From contig NZ_BDBF01000025.1 in assembly GCF_001612845.1 (NCBI RefSeq), positions 62,001 through 126,000 of the forward strand: DNA of 64,000 nt, written 5' to 3'. Positions 1 to 8,124 of this stretch are shown piece by piece. Under the pieces are notes generated by a model that saw nothing but the letters and a program-made list of their open reading frames with translations, searched no databases and was not told the DNA's origin. Each line of letters begins with the position of its first letter. Position 1 is the first letter of the stretch. The stretch comes from Nocardia elegans NBRC 108235 (GTDB lineage: Bacteria > Actinomycetota > Actinomycetes > Mycobacteriales > Mycobacteriaceae). Made by a program: the position numbers and the translations under genes.

Positions 1-45
1 ATGTAGCCGCTCCACCGCCACCGTTGTCGCTCCAGCTTGTATTCG

Positions 46-77
46 CCGCAGTGTTGCCCCTGTTCCGCAGTGTTGCC
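46..77. repeat. 13-bp direct repeat upstream of the ketosynthase
   Basis: CCGCAGTGTTGCC occurs at 46-58 and again at 65-77, a period of 19 bases, ending 19 bases before the proposed ketosynthase start at 97. It could be a tandem binding site or a chance duplication. No function can be assigned, and no gene is recognisable in bases 1-96. Confidence 0.5.
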
Positions 78-96
78 TGTCGAAAGTGAGCCGAGA

Positions 97-1341
97 ATGA
101 CGGTTTCCAGCCGTATGCGCTACCGCGATGTCGTCGTCACCAGCCTGGCCGCGACCACGTCCATCGCCGGTGATGTCGACTCCACGTGGAAGGGACTGTT
201 GAACGGTGAGAGCGGAATCGACGTACTCGACGACGGTTTCATCGACCAGTTCGAACTTCCTGTCCGCATCGGCGGTCACCTCAAGGTCGTTCCGTCCACC
301 GTTCTGAGCCGTGAGGAGACCCGCAGGCTGTCCTACGTCGAGCAGATGGCATTGGTGCTGGGGCGCGAGGTGTGGCGCAACGCCGGTGCGCCCGAGGTCG
401 ATCCGGAGCGGCTCGGCGTCTCCATCGGCACCGGGCTCGGTGGTGCGGAGGCGTTCATCGACGTCAAGGACAAGATGGCCAACGGCGGATATCGTCGGGT
501 CAGCCCGCTCGCGGTCCAGATGATCATGCCCAACGGCGCGGCGGCGGTGGTCGGGCTGGAGTTGGGTGCCAAAGCCGGTATCGCGACCCCCGTTTCGGCG
601 TGTTCCTCGGGGTCGGAGGCCATCGCCAACGCGTGGAAGATGATCGTGATGGGTGATGCCGATGTGGTCGTGACCGGCGGGGTGGAGGGGTCGATCCAGG
701 CCGTGCCGATCGCCGCGTTCACCATGATGCGGGCGATGAGTACGCGCAACGACGATCCGAAACGCGCCTCGCGCCCCTTCGACACCGATCGCGACGGATT
801 CGTCTTCGGTGAGGCCGGCGCGATGATGGTGCTCGAATCCGAGGAACACGCCCGGGCTCGCGGCGCCACCGTGCACGCCCGGCTGCTCGGCGCCGGCCTC
901 ACCTCCGACGGTTTCCACCTGGTGGCGCCGGATCCGGACGGCACGGGCGCGGCGCGGGCCATCACCCGCGCGCTGCAGACCGCCGGATTGTCGAAAACCG
1001 ATGTGGGACATGTGAACGCGCACGCCACCGCCACCCCGATCGGCGACACCGCGGAGGCCCGTGCCATCGCCGCGGCGGTCGGCAATCACGCCTCGGTCTA
1101 CGCGCCGAAATCGGCGTTGGGACATTCCATCGGCGCCGTCGGGGCACTGGAATCGGTGCTCACGGTGCTGTCCATTCGCGACTGCGTCGTCCCGCCCACG
1201 CTCAACCTGGACAACCAGGATCCGGATGTCGATCTGGACATCGTCAAGGGCCAGGCCCGGGCGGGGCGGATCGACTACGCGGTCAACAATTCCTTCGGAT
1301 TCGGCGGCCACAACGTGTCGTTGACCTTCGGCCGGTATTGA
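97..1341 (+). CDS. Beta-ketoacyl-ACP synthase, KasA/FabF family
   Basis: The 414-residue product aligns along its length with mycobacterial KasA, a condensing enzyme that extends acyl chains on acyl carrier protein. The start at 97 is preferred over an upstream in-frame ATG at 37 because it has a nearby purine-rich stretch and matches the family N-terminus. The catalytic Cys lies in VSACSSG (C169) and the two catalytic histidines are H309 and H343 (GHSIGA). The usual HGT motif around the first histidine reads HAT here, so the glycine at 310 is alanine. The next gene is a fatty-acyl-AMP ligase rather than the FAS-II genes fabD/acpM/kasB. This points to a dedicated lipid or lipopeptide pathway that begins left of the window. 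The family call is secure; the substrate is unknown. Confidence 0.93.
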   Translation: MTVSSRMRYRDVVVTSLAATTSIAGDVDSTWKGLLNGESGIDVLDDGFIDQFELPVRIGGHLKVVPSTVLSREETRRLSYVEQMALVLGREVWRNAGAPEVDPERLGVSIGTGLGGAEAFIDVKDKMANGGYRRVSPLAVQMIMPNGAAAVVGLELGAKAGIATPVSACSSGSEAIANAWKMIVMGDADVVVTGGVEGSIQAVPIAAFTMMRAMSTRNDDPKRASRPFDTDRDGFVFGEAGAMMVLESEEHARARGATVHARLLGAGLTSDGFHLVAPDPDGTGAARAITRALQTAGLSKTDVGHVNAHATATPIGDTAEARAIAAAVGNHASVYAPKSALGHSIGAVGALESVLTVLSIRDCVVPPTLNLDNQDPDVDLDIVKGQARAGRIDYAVNNSFGFGGHNVSLTFGRY

Positions 1342-1435
1342 GTTGCCCGCCGGAGCTCCGCCGAGTGCGGGCTCCGGGCTTTCGTTCCTGCGTGACTGTC
1401 CGTGCGTGACGTTCGTGCGTGAAAAGGATGAGGGA

Positions 1436-3307
1436 ATGATCGGCGAGACCTTCGATGACTATCTGGACGAACACGGCAACATCAAGATCCTGGGCGATGC
1501 GACCCTGATCGATTTCGTCGACAAGCACAGCGCGGCGAACGGGGACGAGCTGGCCTACCGCTACATCGACTATTCGCGCGAGCGCGACGGTGAGTACCAC
1601 GAGCTCACCTGGCGTCAGTTCGGTGCGCGGTTGCGGGCGGTGGCCGCCCGGTTGCAGCAGGTGACCCGGCCGCGGGATCGAGTGGCCATTCTGGCGCCGC
1701 AGGGCCTGGACTACGTGGTGGCGATGTTCGCGGCGGTGTACGCGGGCAATATCGCTGTGCCGCTGTTCGATCCGGACGAACCCGGCCACACCGACCGGCT
1801 GCACGCCGTCCTCGGCGACTGCCGGCCGACCGCGATTCTGACCGCGAGTTCCGCGGCGGCCGGGGTGCGCGAATTCTTCCGCGGCATGCCGACGGGTCAG
1901 CGTCCGCGCATCATCGCCGTCGACGCGATTCCCGACAGCGTCGGCGCGGGCTGGACCGCACCGGATATCAGCATCGACAGCGTCGCGTATCTGCAGTACA
2001 CCTCCGGTTCCACCCGCACGCCCGCCGGGGTGGAGATCACGCATCGCTCGGTCGGCACGAATCTGCTGCAGATGATCGACGCGCTCGGCATCGACGAAAC
2101 CGCCCGCGGCGTCACCTGGTTGCCGCTGTTCCACGACATGGGCCTGCTGTGTGTGATTCTGCCGGCGATCGGCGGCAAGTTCATCACCATCATGTCGCCG
2201 AGTGCGTTCGTCCGGCGGCCCTATCGCTGGATCAAGGAGTTGGCCGCCGCCTCCGACGGCGCCGCAACCTATGCCGCCGCACCGAATTTCGCGTTCGAGC
2301 ACGCTGCGACGCGCGGACGCCCGAAGGCGGGTGAGCACCCCGATCTGTCGAATGTGATCGGTCTGATCAACGGCAGTGAGCCGGTGTCGGTGTCGTCGAT
2401 GGCGAAATTCAACGATGCCTTCATGCCCTACGGATTGCCGAAGACGGCGATCAAACCGTGCTACGGGATGGCCGAGGCCACCCTGTTCGTGTCGGCCACC
2501 CGGCGCGAGGACACCGCGCGGGTCGTCTACGCCGACCGCACCCGCCTCAATGCCGGACACCTGGTCGAGGTCGCCCCGGATGCGGAAGACGCCGTGGCAC
2601 AGGTGTCCTGCGGATATGTGGCGCGTTCACAGTGGGCGGTGATCGTCGACGACAACGGCGCCGAACTGCCGGACGGCCGGGTGGGCGAGATCTGGTTGCA
2701 CGGGGAGAACATGGGGATCGGCTACTGGGGTCGTGCCGAGGAGACCGAGGCGACCTTCCACAACCGGCTCAGCGCTTGGCAGCCCGTTGGCAGCCATGCC
2801 GAAGGTGCTGCGCCACAGGCATATTGGATGCGCACCGGGGACTACGGCGTGTATCACGACGGCGAGTTGTACATCACCGGCCGGGTCAAGGATCTGGTGA
2901 TCGTCGACGGGCGCAACCACTATCCGCAGGATCTGGAGATGTCGGCACAGGAGTCGTCGGCCGCACTGCGGCCGGGTTTCGTGGCGGCGTTCTCGGTGCG
3001 CGGTGACGAGCTGCCCGCCGAACTCGCCGCCTCCGGGGCCGGAGGCGAACATCTGGTAATCGTGGCCGAACGGAAAAGTGGCGCAGCGAAACTCGATGCG
3101 GGGCCGGTGGTGGCGGAGGTGGTGCGGGCGGCGATTTCGGCGCGCCACGGGGTCACCGTGCGCGAACTGCTCCTGGTGCCGGCCGGATCGATTCCGCGCA
3201 CGTCGAGCGGGAAGATCGCCCGACGTGCCTGCAAGGCCGCATATCTGACGGGAACCCTGCGCGGCGGCCACCGCCAGCAGGCCTTCCCGGACGTCTCCGA
3301 CGACTAG
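1436..3307 (+). CDS. Fatty-acyl-AMP ligase, FadD32-like
   Basis: This 623-residue adenylate-forming enzyme resembles FadD32, which activates long acyl chains as acyl-adenylates for transfer to a carrier protein instead of CoA. The start at 1436 follows a GATGAGGGA purine run. The nucleotide-binding loop YTSGST is at about 187-192. The FAAL-type stretch WLPLFHDMGL, the GYWGR/MRTGDYG segments and the C-terminal SSGKIARRACK with the presumed catalytic lysine K593 are all present. It follows the ketosynthase by 94 bases on the same strand, so the two are probably cotranscribed and may supply and extend one acyl chain. No carrier protein or polyketide synthase is visible downstream; a partner may lie to the left. 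Confidence 0.93.
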   Translation: MIGETFDDYLDEHGNIKILGDATLIDFVDKHSAANGDELAYRYIDYSRERDGEYHELTWRQFGARLRAVAARLQQVTRPRDRVAILAPQGLDYVVAMFAAVYAGNIAVPLFDPDEPGHTDRLHAVLGDCRPTAILTASSAAAGVREFFRGMPTGQRPRIIAVDAIPDSVGAGWTAPDISIDSVAYLQYTSGSTRTPAGVEITHRSVGTNLLQMIDALGIDETARGVTWLPLFHDMGLLCVILPAIGGKFITIMSPSAFVRRPYRWIKELAAASDGAATYAAAPNFAFEHAATRGRPKAGEHPDLSNVIGLINGSEPVSVSSMAKFNDAFMPYGLPKTAIKPCYGMAEATLFVSATRREDTARVVYADRTRLNAGHLVEVAPDAEDAVAQVSCGYVARSQWAVIVDDNGAELPDGRVGEIWLHGENMGIGYWGRAEETEATFHNRLSAWQPVGSHAEGAAPQAYWMRTGDYGVYHDGELYITGRVKDLVIVDGRNHYPQDLEMSAQESSAALRPGFVAAFSVRGDELPAELAASGAGGEHLVIVAERKSGAAKLDAGPVVAEVVRAAISARHGVTVRELLLVPAGSIPRTSSGKIARRACKAAYLTGTLRGGHRQQAFPDVSDD

Positions 3308-3470
3308 CCGTGGCGGAGTGGGGGAGGCTGATTAGGTGAGGCAATCCTCGTGTGCCCGTTGAGATGTCCTCTGGGCACCGGATTGTCCGGTACTTGTCCG
3401 TCGGCGACGCCCCGTTGCGGAGTTACCGTGTAGCTACGTCAACATGTAGAACCGGATATGGGGCAATGTC

Positions 3471-3671
3471 ATGGAGTTGTCTACCGATTATCTCATTGTG
3501 GTGATGGCACATTCGGCGCCCACCCGGCCATTGACAGTGGAGCGTGCGCATCAGGTGATGCAGTTGCACACCGATTGTTCGACCGACGGCTGCGGTATCA
3601 AGCAGGCGGCGTTCGACGCGCTGGTAACCGCCGGGCATATCGTGCCCGACAGTTGCCGGCGCCGCGGGTAG
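3471..3671 (+). CDS. Small hypothetical protein (66 aa) with three cysteines
   Basis: A short gene with no recognised family. The product has a hydrophobic start (YLIVVMAHSAP), a central segment with two cysteines six residues apart (TDCSTDGCGIKQAAF) and a third cysteine near the C-terminus. The central and C-terminal part has the look of a small helical domain. Codon choice is GC-biased at third positions like its neighbours, and a strong hairpin follows 8 bases after the stop, which supports a real transcript. It sits alone between the acyl-AMP ligase and a convergent thiolase. A metal-binding or redox role is possible from the cysteines but is only a guess. Confidence 0.6.
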   Translation: MELSTDYLIVVMAHSAPTRPLTVERAHQVMQLHTDCSTDGCGIKQAAFDALVTAGHIVPDSCRRRG

Positions 3672-3678
3672 CGTGCGT

Positions 3679-3703
3679 CGGTCGGCGTCGGGGACGCCGA
3701 CCG
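3679..3703. terminator. Bidirectional hairpin between the 66-aa gene and thiolase
   Basis: An 11-bp perfect stem (CGGTCGGCGTC, loop GGG, GACGCCGACCG) lies between two convergent genes that stop at 3671 and 3726. There is no T tract, which is common for actinobacterial terminators. It can serve both strands. Confidence 0.65.
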
Positions 3704-3725
3704 GCACACGTGATCCGATCGATCC

Positions 3726-4892
3726 TCAGAGTCGTTCGATGACGGTGGCGTTGGCGAGACCACCGGCCTCGCACATGGTCATCAGGCCGTAGCGGCCGCC
3801 CGACTGTTCGAGGTGGTTGACCAGCGTCGCGAGGATGCGGACGCCCGAGGCGCCGAGCGGATGCCCCAGTGCGATGGCGCCGCCGCGGGGGTTCAGCTTG
3901 GCCGGGTCGGCGTTCAGTTCGTGTGCCCACACCAGCGGGACCGGCGCGAAGGCCTCGTTCACCTCGTAGGCGTCGATGTCGTCGATCGACAGACCGCCGC
4001 GCGCCAGGACTTTCCGGGTCGCGGGGACGACCGCGGTCAGCATCAGCAGCGGGTCGTCGCCGGTGACGGCGAAGGAATGGAAGCGGGCGCGCGGGCGCAG
4101 GCCGAGTGCGGCGGCCTTCTCCTCACTCATGATCAGGGCCGCGGAGGCGCCGTCGGTGAGCGGGGAGGAGTTGCCCGGCGTGATGGACCAGTCGATCTCG
4201 GGGAAGCGGGCCAGATACTGGTCGTCGGCGAAGGCGGGACGCAGACCGGCCAGGCCCTCGACCGTGGTGGACGGGCGGATGGTCTCGTCGGCCCGCAGGG
4301 TTCCGGCCGCGACGATCTCGCGATCGAACCCGCCCGAAGCGGCGGTCTCGGCGGCCAGCCGGTGCGACCGGGCCGCGAATTCGTCCAGTGCGGCGCGGTC
4401 GAACTTCCACCGCGCGGCGATCACCTCTGCCGAAATGCCCTGCTGCACAAGCCCTTCGGGGTAGCGATGGGCGATCGGACCCCGATTGGCGTCGGCGCCC
4501 TGGCCGTTGGAGAACATCGGAACCCGCGACATCGACTCCACACCGCAGGCGATGGCGATGTCGTAGGCGCCGGCGATCACCCCCTGAGCGGCGAAGTGCG
4601 CGGCCTGCTGACTGGAGCCGCACTGGCGGTCGACGGTGGTAGCGGGGACGGCCTCCGGAAATCCGGCCGCGAGCACTGCCGTACGGGCGATGTTGAACGC
4701 CTGTTCCCCGCTCTGCGTCACACAGCCCGCGATCACATCGTCGACCAGCGCCGGATCCAGGTCGTTGCGTGCGACCAGGTCGGACAGCACTCCGGCCAGC
4801 AGGGTGGCCGGGTGGACCTGGGACAGGCCGCCACCGGTTTTTCCCTTACCGGACGGGGTCCGGACGACATCGACGACGACTGCCGTGGTCAT
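3726..4892 (-). CDS. Acetyl-CoA acetyltransferase / 3-ketoacyl-CoA thiolase
   Basis: The product of about 388 residues is a full-length thiolase that cleaves 3-ketoacyl-CoA or condenses two acetyl-CoA. The nucleophile cysteine is in DRQCGSSQQ (about C91). NEAFAP and GGAIALGHPLGASG supply the asparagine and histidine motifs. The C-terminal cysteine motif reads MCEAGGLANA instead of the commoner CIGGGQG. ATG at 4892 sits 5 bases after GGAG; a GTG at 4898 is the alternative. It resembles the FadA5/FadA6-like thiolases of mycobacteria used in fatty acid or steroid degradation. The gene stands alone, convergent with the 66-residue gene and divergent from an unknown gene at 5113, so the pathway cannot be fixed. 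Confidence 0.94.
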   Translation of the reverse strand: MTTAVVVDVVRTPSGKGKTGGGLSQVHPATLLAGVLSDLVARNDLDPALVDDVIAGCVTQSGEQAFNIARTAVLAAGFPEAVPATTVDRQCGSSQQAAHFAAQGVIAGAYDIAIACGVESMSRVPMFSNGQGADANRGPIAHRYPEGLVQQGISAEVIAARWKFDRAALDEFAARSHRLAAETAASGGFDREIVAAGTLRADETIRPSTTVEGLAGLRPAFADDQYLARFPEIDWSITPGNSSPLTDGASAALIMSEEKAAALGLRPRARFHSFAVTGDDPLLMLTAVVPATRKVLARGGLSIDDIDAYEVNEAFAPVPLVWAHELNADPAKLNPRGGAIALGHPLGASGVRILATLVNHLEQSGGRYGLMTMCEAGGLANATVIERL

Positions 4893-5112
4893 AGCCACTC
4901 CGATCGATCAAAGTTACTCGAGGTTCTGCTATAAGTTAACACCGATTCGCTTCTTTTCCGAGAGTGGCCCGGTCTGCCGGCGGTCTGCGGCCCGGCGGCG
5001 GCGCGGCTCGCGGGCGTCGTCGGCTGCTGCGCGGTCCCCGGATGTGGCAGACTCGGCACGGCACGATGCGGCCGGTCGACGACCGTATGTGGAAGGTGAT
5101 GCGGGAGTTGGG

Positions 5113-6627
5113 ATGGCGAGTGCGCTGAGCGCGATCGAACAGCAGGTGGCCGACCACAGACGGGCCGCCGCTCAGGAACGATCGGCCGAGGCCGAACTGC
5201 GCCTGGCGACGTCGCTGTGCGAGCTGGCCAAGGCCTGCCTGGACACCAAGACCGAGGGCGCCGACCGCGACCGCGCGCCGGCCGCGCTGGAACCCGCCCA
5301 GGAGGCGGTGCTGATCCGGCTGCACTGGCTGACCGCCGGTCATGTGACCGCGCAATTCGCCGGGCAGGTCACCGAGGCGTTGCGACTGTTCGAACAGGCC
5401 GCTCGCACCATCGGCCATCGTGAACTGGCCACCGCGACCATCCGTCAGGCCTGCGACGCGTATCACCAAGTGGCGCAGAACTATCCGATGGCGGCCGGGG
5501 TGTGTGCCGACGGTCTGTCCAAATGCGGGGTGTGGCTGTGCCGGCTGGATCCCGAGTCGGCGGTGGCGGCCAGTGCCGAGGCGGTGCGCATCCGCGCGGG
5601 CCTGTTCGCCGCCAATCCCGATCAGGCGGGCCGCTATCTGGCCAGCCTGAACATGCTGTTGCGCACCCTGATGATCGGCCGCGCGCGCAAACAGGCCCTG
5701 GCGATGTATCGCGAACGGTATTCCGCGTGGACCACGCCGGAGATGACCACCCGGTTGCGTGAGACCTCGATCGATGAACTCGAGTTCACCAGCAAAACCC
5801 ATGCCGCCCTGGTGAAATTGGAATGCCCGACGCTCGAGCGCGCCGGATATCTCACCCAGCAGCAGATCCTCTACCAAACCGCCGGCGATCTGACCACGAT
5901 CGAGGAGATCAACTGGAAGCTCGGCCTGGTCGGGCTCAAACCCCTCGCGGCCGGTGCGCTGGCGGACCCACCGTCCAAGCCGATGGAGATCGCCACCTCC
6001 TACGGTGCGTTGAGCGTGCGCTGCGCCGCCGCCGACGCGGTGGCCCGGGTGCGCGCGGCGGTGATCGAGGCCTATGCCGCCGACGGCGCGCATCCGGTGG
6101 ACAGCAGCGCCTTCGCCGGGGTCGGCGAAACCCATTGGCATATACCCGATCCCGTCCTCAACGCCGATTCGAACCTCGGTGACGACGTGGTGCTGCTGCA
6201 GCGCGCGGGCAGCTGGGTGCATGTACTGAGCCTGTTCTGGGAACTCGCGCCCACCGGGAAAAACCCGCTGGCGCTGCGGCTTTCGCGGCAGTGGCCGGTG
6301 CTCGCGGTCAACACCATCGAGAATCTGACCTACGAATTGTGCTGGTACGCCGACGGTGCCGCGCGGCAGTTCGCCGCCCTGGGCCGCCCGGCCGGACAGG
6401 AGCCGCTGGACACTCCGCTGGCGCCGTTGGACTTCGCGATGCTCGCCGACTACGGCGCCGACTACGCCTCCGAAACTCAGGTCCGGGCGGCGTTCGGCAA
6501 CTCCGGCATGTTCGCCAAGCTGACCAACTTGCCCGCCAGTGGAATCCGGCAGGCGGGGCAGGCGCGTGCCCTGGCCGATTACGGCGACCAGATCCTGTTC
6601 TTCCGCGGCGGTCCGCGGCAGGACTGA
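5113..6627 (+). CDS. Conserved hypothetical protein (504 aa)
   Basis: I do not recognise a characterised family. The product is soluble and strongly helical. Residues about 1-330 are rich in Ala, Leu and Glu and look like repeated helical hairpins, perhaps TPR-like. The C-terminal 150 residues are more globular, with tryptophans and a Gly/Tyr-rich stretch. The start at 5113 was chosen because the sequence becomes protein-like there; the same frame is open back to 4636, but that part reads as non-coding Arg/Ser/Pro-rich sequence. A long open frame on the opposite strand (4936-6675) looks like a high-GC shadow. It has 46 bases to the next gene and may share its transcript. Confidence 0.8.
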   Translation: MASALSAIEQQVADHRRAAAQERSAEAELRLATSLCELAKACLDTKTEGADRDRAPAALEPAQEAVLIRLHWLTAGHVTAQFAGQVTEALRLFEQAARTIGHRELATATIRQACDAYHQVAQNYPMAAGVCADGLSKCGVWLCRLDPESAVAASAEAVRIRAGLFAANPDQAGRYLASLNMLLRTLMIGRARKQALAMYRERYSAWTTPEMTTRLRETSIDELEFTSKTHAALVKLECPTLERAGYLTQQQILYQTAGDLTTIEEINWKLGLVGLKPLAAGALADPPSKPMEIATSYGALSVRCAAADAVARVRAAVIEAYAADGAHPVDSSAFAGVGETHWHIPDPVLNADSNLGDDVVLLQRAGSWVHVLSLFWELAPTGKNPLALRLSRQWPVLAVNTIENLTYELCWYADGAARQFAALGRPAGQEPLDTPLAPLDFAMLADYGADYASETQVRAAFGNSGMFAKLTNLPASGIRQAGQARALADYGDQILFFRGGPRQD

Positions 6628-6673
6628 GCCCGCCCCGCGTTCCCTGTCACCGCGGGCGGTTACCGTCGACACC

Positions 6674-7513
6674 ATGACACTCTCGGTCGGATGCGCGCAG
6701 TGGACCCACGAGGCGTGGCGCGCGTATCAGCCGGATTCGCGGCGGCGGCTGGGCGGTTATGCCCGGTACTGCACGGCGGTGGAGGGCAACACCACCTTCT
6801 ACGCGACGCCGAGTCCGGCCACCGTGCGGTCGTGGGTCGAGCAGACGCCCGACGATTTCCGGTTCGTGCTCAAGCTGCCGAGGACCATCACCCACGAACG
6901 CCGGATGCGCGGTGCGGAAACGGAATTGGCGGAATTCCTCAGCGCGGTGGAACCGCTGGGGCCGCGCATCCACGCGCTCTGGGCGCAATTGCCGGCCTCG
7001 TTCGGGCCGGACGATCTCGGCGTGCTCGCCGGACTGCTGCAGCGCCTGCCACGCCGGTACCGCTGCGCGGTCGAGGTGCGCCACCGCGCGTTCTTCGCCG
7101 ATCCCGAGGCGGCCGACCGGCTGGAGTACGTGCTGGAACGGGTTGGCGCCGAATGGATTCCGTTCGACACCACCACTCTGTTCGCCGCGCCGCCGCGCAG
7201 CCCGGCTGAGTACGAGGCGAGCGCGAAGAAGCCGCGGCTGCCGCGCCGCTTGCGCGCACTGACCGACTATCCGATCGTGCGGTATCACGGCAACGACGAT
7301 ATCGAGGCGACCGTCGCCGGCTGGCGGCCGTGGCGCGACCTCGTCGTCGAGTGGTTGCGGGAAGGGCGGTCGCCGACGGTATTCGTCCACACGCCCGACA
7401 ATGCGGATTCGCTACTGCTGGCCCGGCGGTTCTACGATGACGTGCGGTCCGCCGGCGCGGAACTGCCGGCCCTCGTGGATCCGGCGCCGATCGAGCCGAT
7501 GACGTTGTTCTGA
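6674..7513 (+). CDS. DUF72 domain protein (YecE-like)
   Basis: The 279-residue product fits the DUF72/YecE family, a TIM-barrel-like fold of unknown biochemical role. Typical segments are visible: VGCAQWTHEAW near the N-terminus, YCTAVEGNTTFYATPS, FRFVLKLPRTITHE, a middle AVEVRHRAFF motif and the C-terminal FVHTPDNADSLLLARRF. The start at 6674 places the family N-terminus directly after the ATG. It follows the unknown 504-residue gene by 46 bases on the same strand. Family members often occur beside nucleic-acid or sulphur-related genes in other bacteria, but nothing here supports either link. Confidence 0.9.
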   Translation: MTLSVGCAQWTHEAWRAYQPDSRRRLGGYARYCTAVEGNTTFYATPSPATVRSWVEQTPDDFRFVLKLPRTITHERRMRGAETELAEFLSAVEPLGPRIHALWAQLPASFGPDDLGVLAGLLQRLPRRYRCAVEVRHRAFFADPEAADRLEYVLERVGAEWIPFDTTTLFAAPPRSPAEYEASAKKPRLPRRLRALTDYPIVRYHGNDDIEATVAGWRPWRDLVVEWLREGRSPTVFVHTPDNADSLLLARRFYDDVRSAGAELPALVDPAPIEPMTLF

Positions 7514-7545
7514 ACGAAATGAACCACCGCCGTACGCCGTCTGTA

Positions 7546-7585
7546 TAGTTGGCGTCGGCAACTACTTGTACGCGCTAAGCAAGTA
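7546..7585. promoter_or_regulatory. MarR operator pair and promoter of MarR/MFS cassette 1
   Basis: TAGTTGGCGTCGGCAACTA at 7546-7564 has perfect 6-bp arms. It overlaps a TATAGT element at 7544-7549 that could be the -10 box. A second inverted repeat follows directly: TACTTG at 7563-7568 and CAAGTA at 7580-7585. Almost the same first operator stands before the second MarR gene at 17782-17800. The inference is that each MarR protein represses its own operon by covering the promoter. Confidence 0.75.
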
Positions 7586-7611
7586 TGCAGATCTGGGAAA
7601 AGGGACACCCG

Positions 7612-8124
7612 ATGACCGCTGCCGGCCTTGACCGCACCGTCACTGCCACAGCGCTCGACGACGCTGATCGACTCGGCGCCCAATTGATCCGGTTCGTACG
7701 CGCGGTGAATCGCGCCAAGACGCAGCTGTCCAAGACCGGCCCGGACGGACTGGAGAAACTCGCCTACGCCATGCTCTTCTGTCTGGTTCACGACGGACCG
7801 CAGCGGACGGGCAAGCCGGCCGAGCAATTGCACGCCGAGATCTCCACCATCAGCCGGCAGACCAGATCTCTCGTGGCACACGGCCTGGTCGAGCGTCGCG
7901 CCGATCCGATCGACGGCCGGGCATGCGTACTGGCGGTGACCGACGAGGGTCTTCGGGTGTTCGCCGAGAATCGGCGCTTGCGCAACCTCTGGATCGCCGA
8001 GGTGATGGCCGATTGGCCCGCCGCGGACAGGTCCACGCTGATCGCATTGCTCGACCGGCTCAACTGCGGTATCGAATCAACCCCACCATCGACGGCCGAA
8101 CCGAAACAGGGCTTGGAAATATGA
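7612..8124 (+). CDS. MarR-family transcriptional regulator, cassette 1
   Basis: The 170-residue winged-helix regulator has the MarR core: a central helix-turn-helix (STISRQTRSLVAHGLVERRADP) and the beta-wing segment DGRACVLAVTDEG. MarR proteins usually repress an adjacent exporter gene and let go when they bind the exported compound. The start at 7612 follows an AAAAGGGA purine run; an upstream in-frame ATG at 7585 lies inside the operator. The stop overlaps the exporter start by 4 bases (ATGA), so the two are translationally coupled. It is a clear paralogue of the regulator at 17848, with many shared blocks (FCLVHDGPQRTGK, TISRQTRSLVAHGLVERRADP). Confidence 0.95.
   Translation: MTAAGLDRTVTATALDDADRLGAQLIRFVRAVNRAKTQLSKTGPDGLEKLAYAMLFCLVHDGPQRTGKPAEQLHAEISTISRQTRSLVAHGLVERRADPIDGRACVLAVTDEGLRVFAENRRLRNLWIAEVMADWPAADRSTLIALLDRLNCGIESTPPSTAEPKQGLEI

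Noticed and set aside
3352..3378. GTGCCC/GGGCAC inverted repeat after the acyl-AMP ligase
   Set aside because: A 6-bp stem with a 15-base loop and no T tract is too weak to call a terminator.
4899..4935. KstR-like site upstream of the thiolase
   Set aside because: AGTTACTCGAGGTTCT is only a partial inverted repeat and lacks the KstR pattern.
4936..6675. Open frame of 579 codons on the minus strand opposite the 504-residue protein
   Set aside because: Composition is Arg/Gly/Gln/His-rich without domain or start signal, typical of a shadow frame in high-GC DNA. The plus-strand reading looks like a protein throughout.
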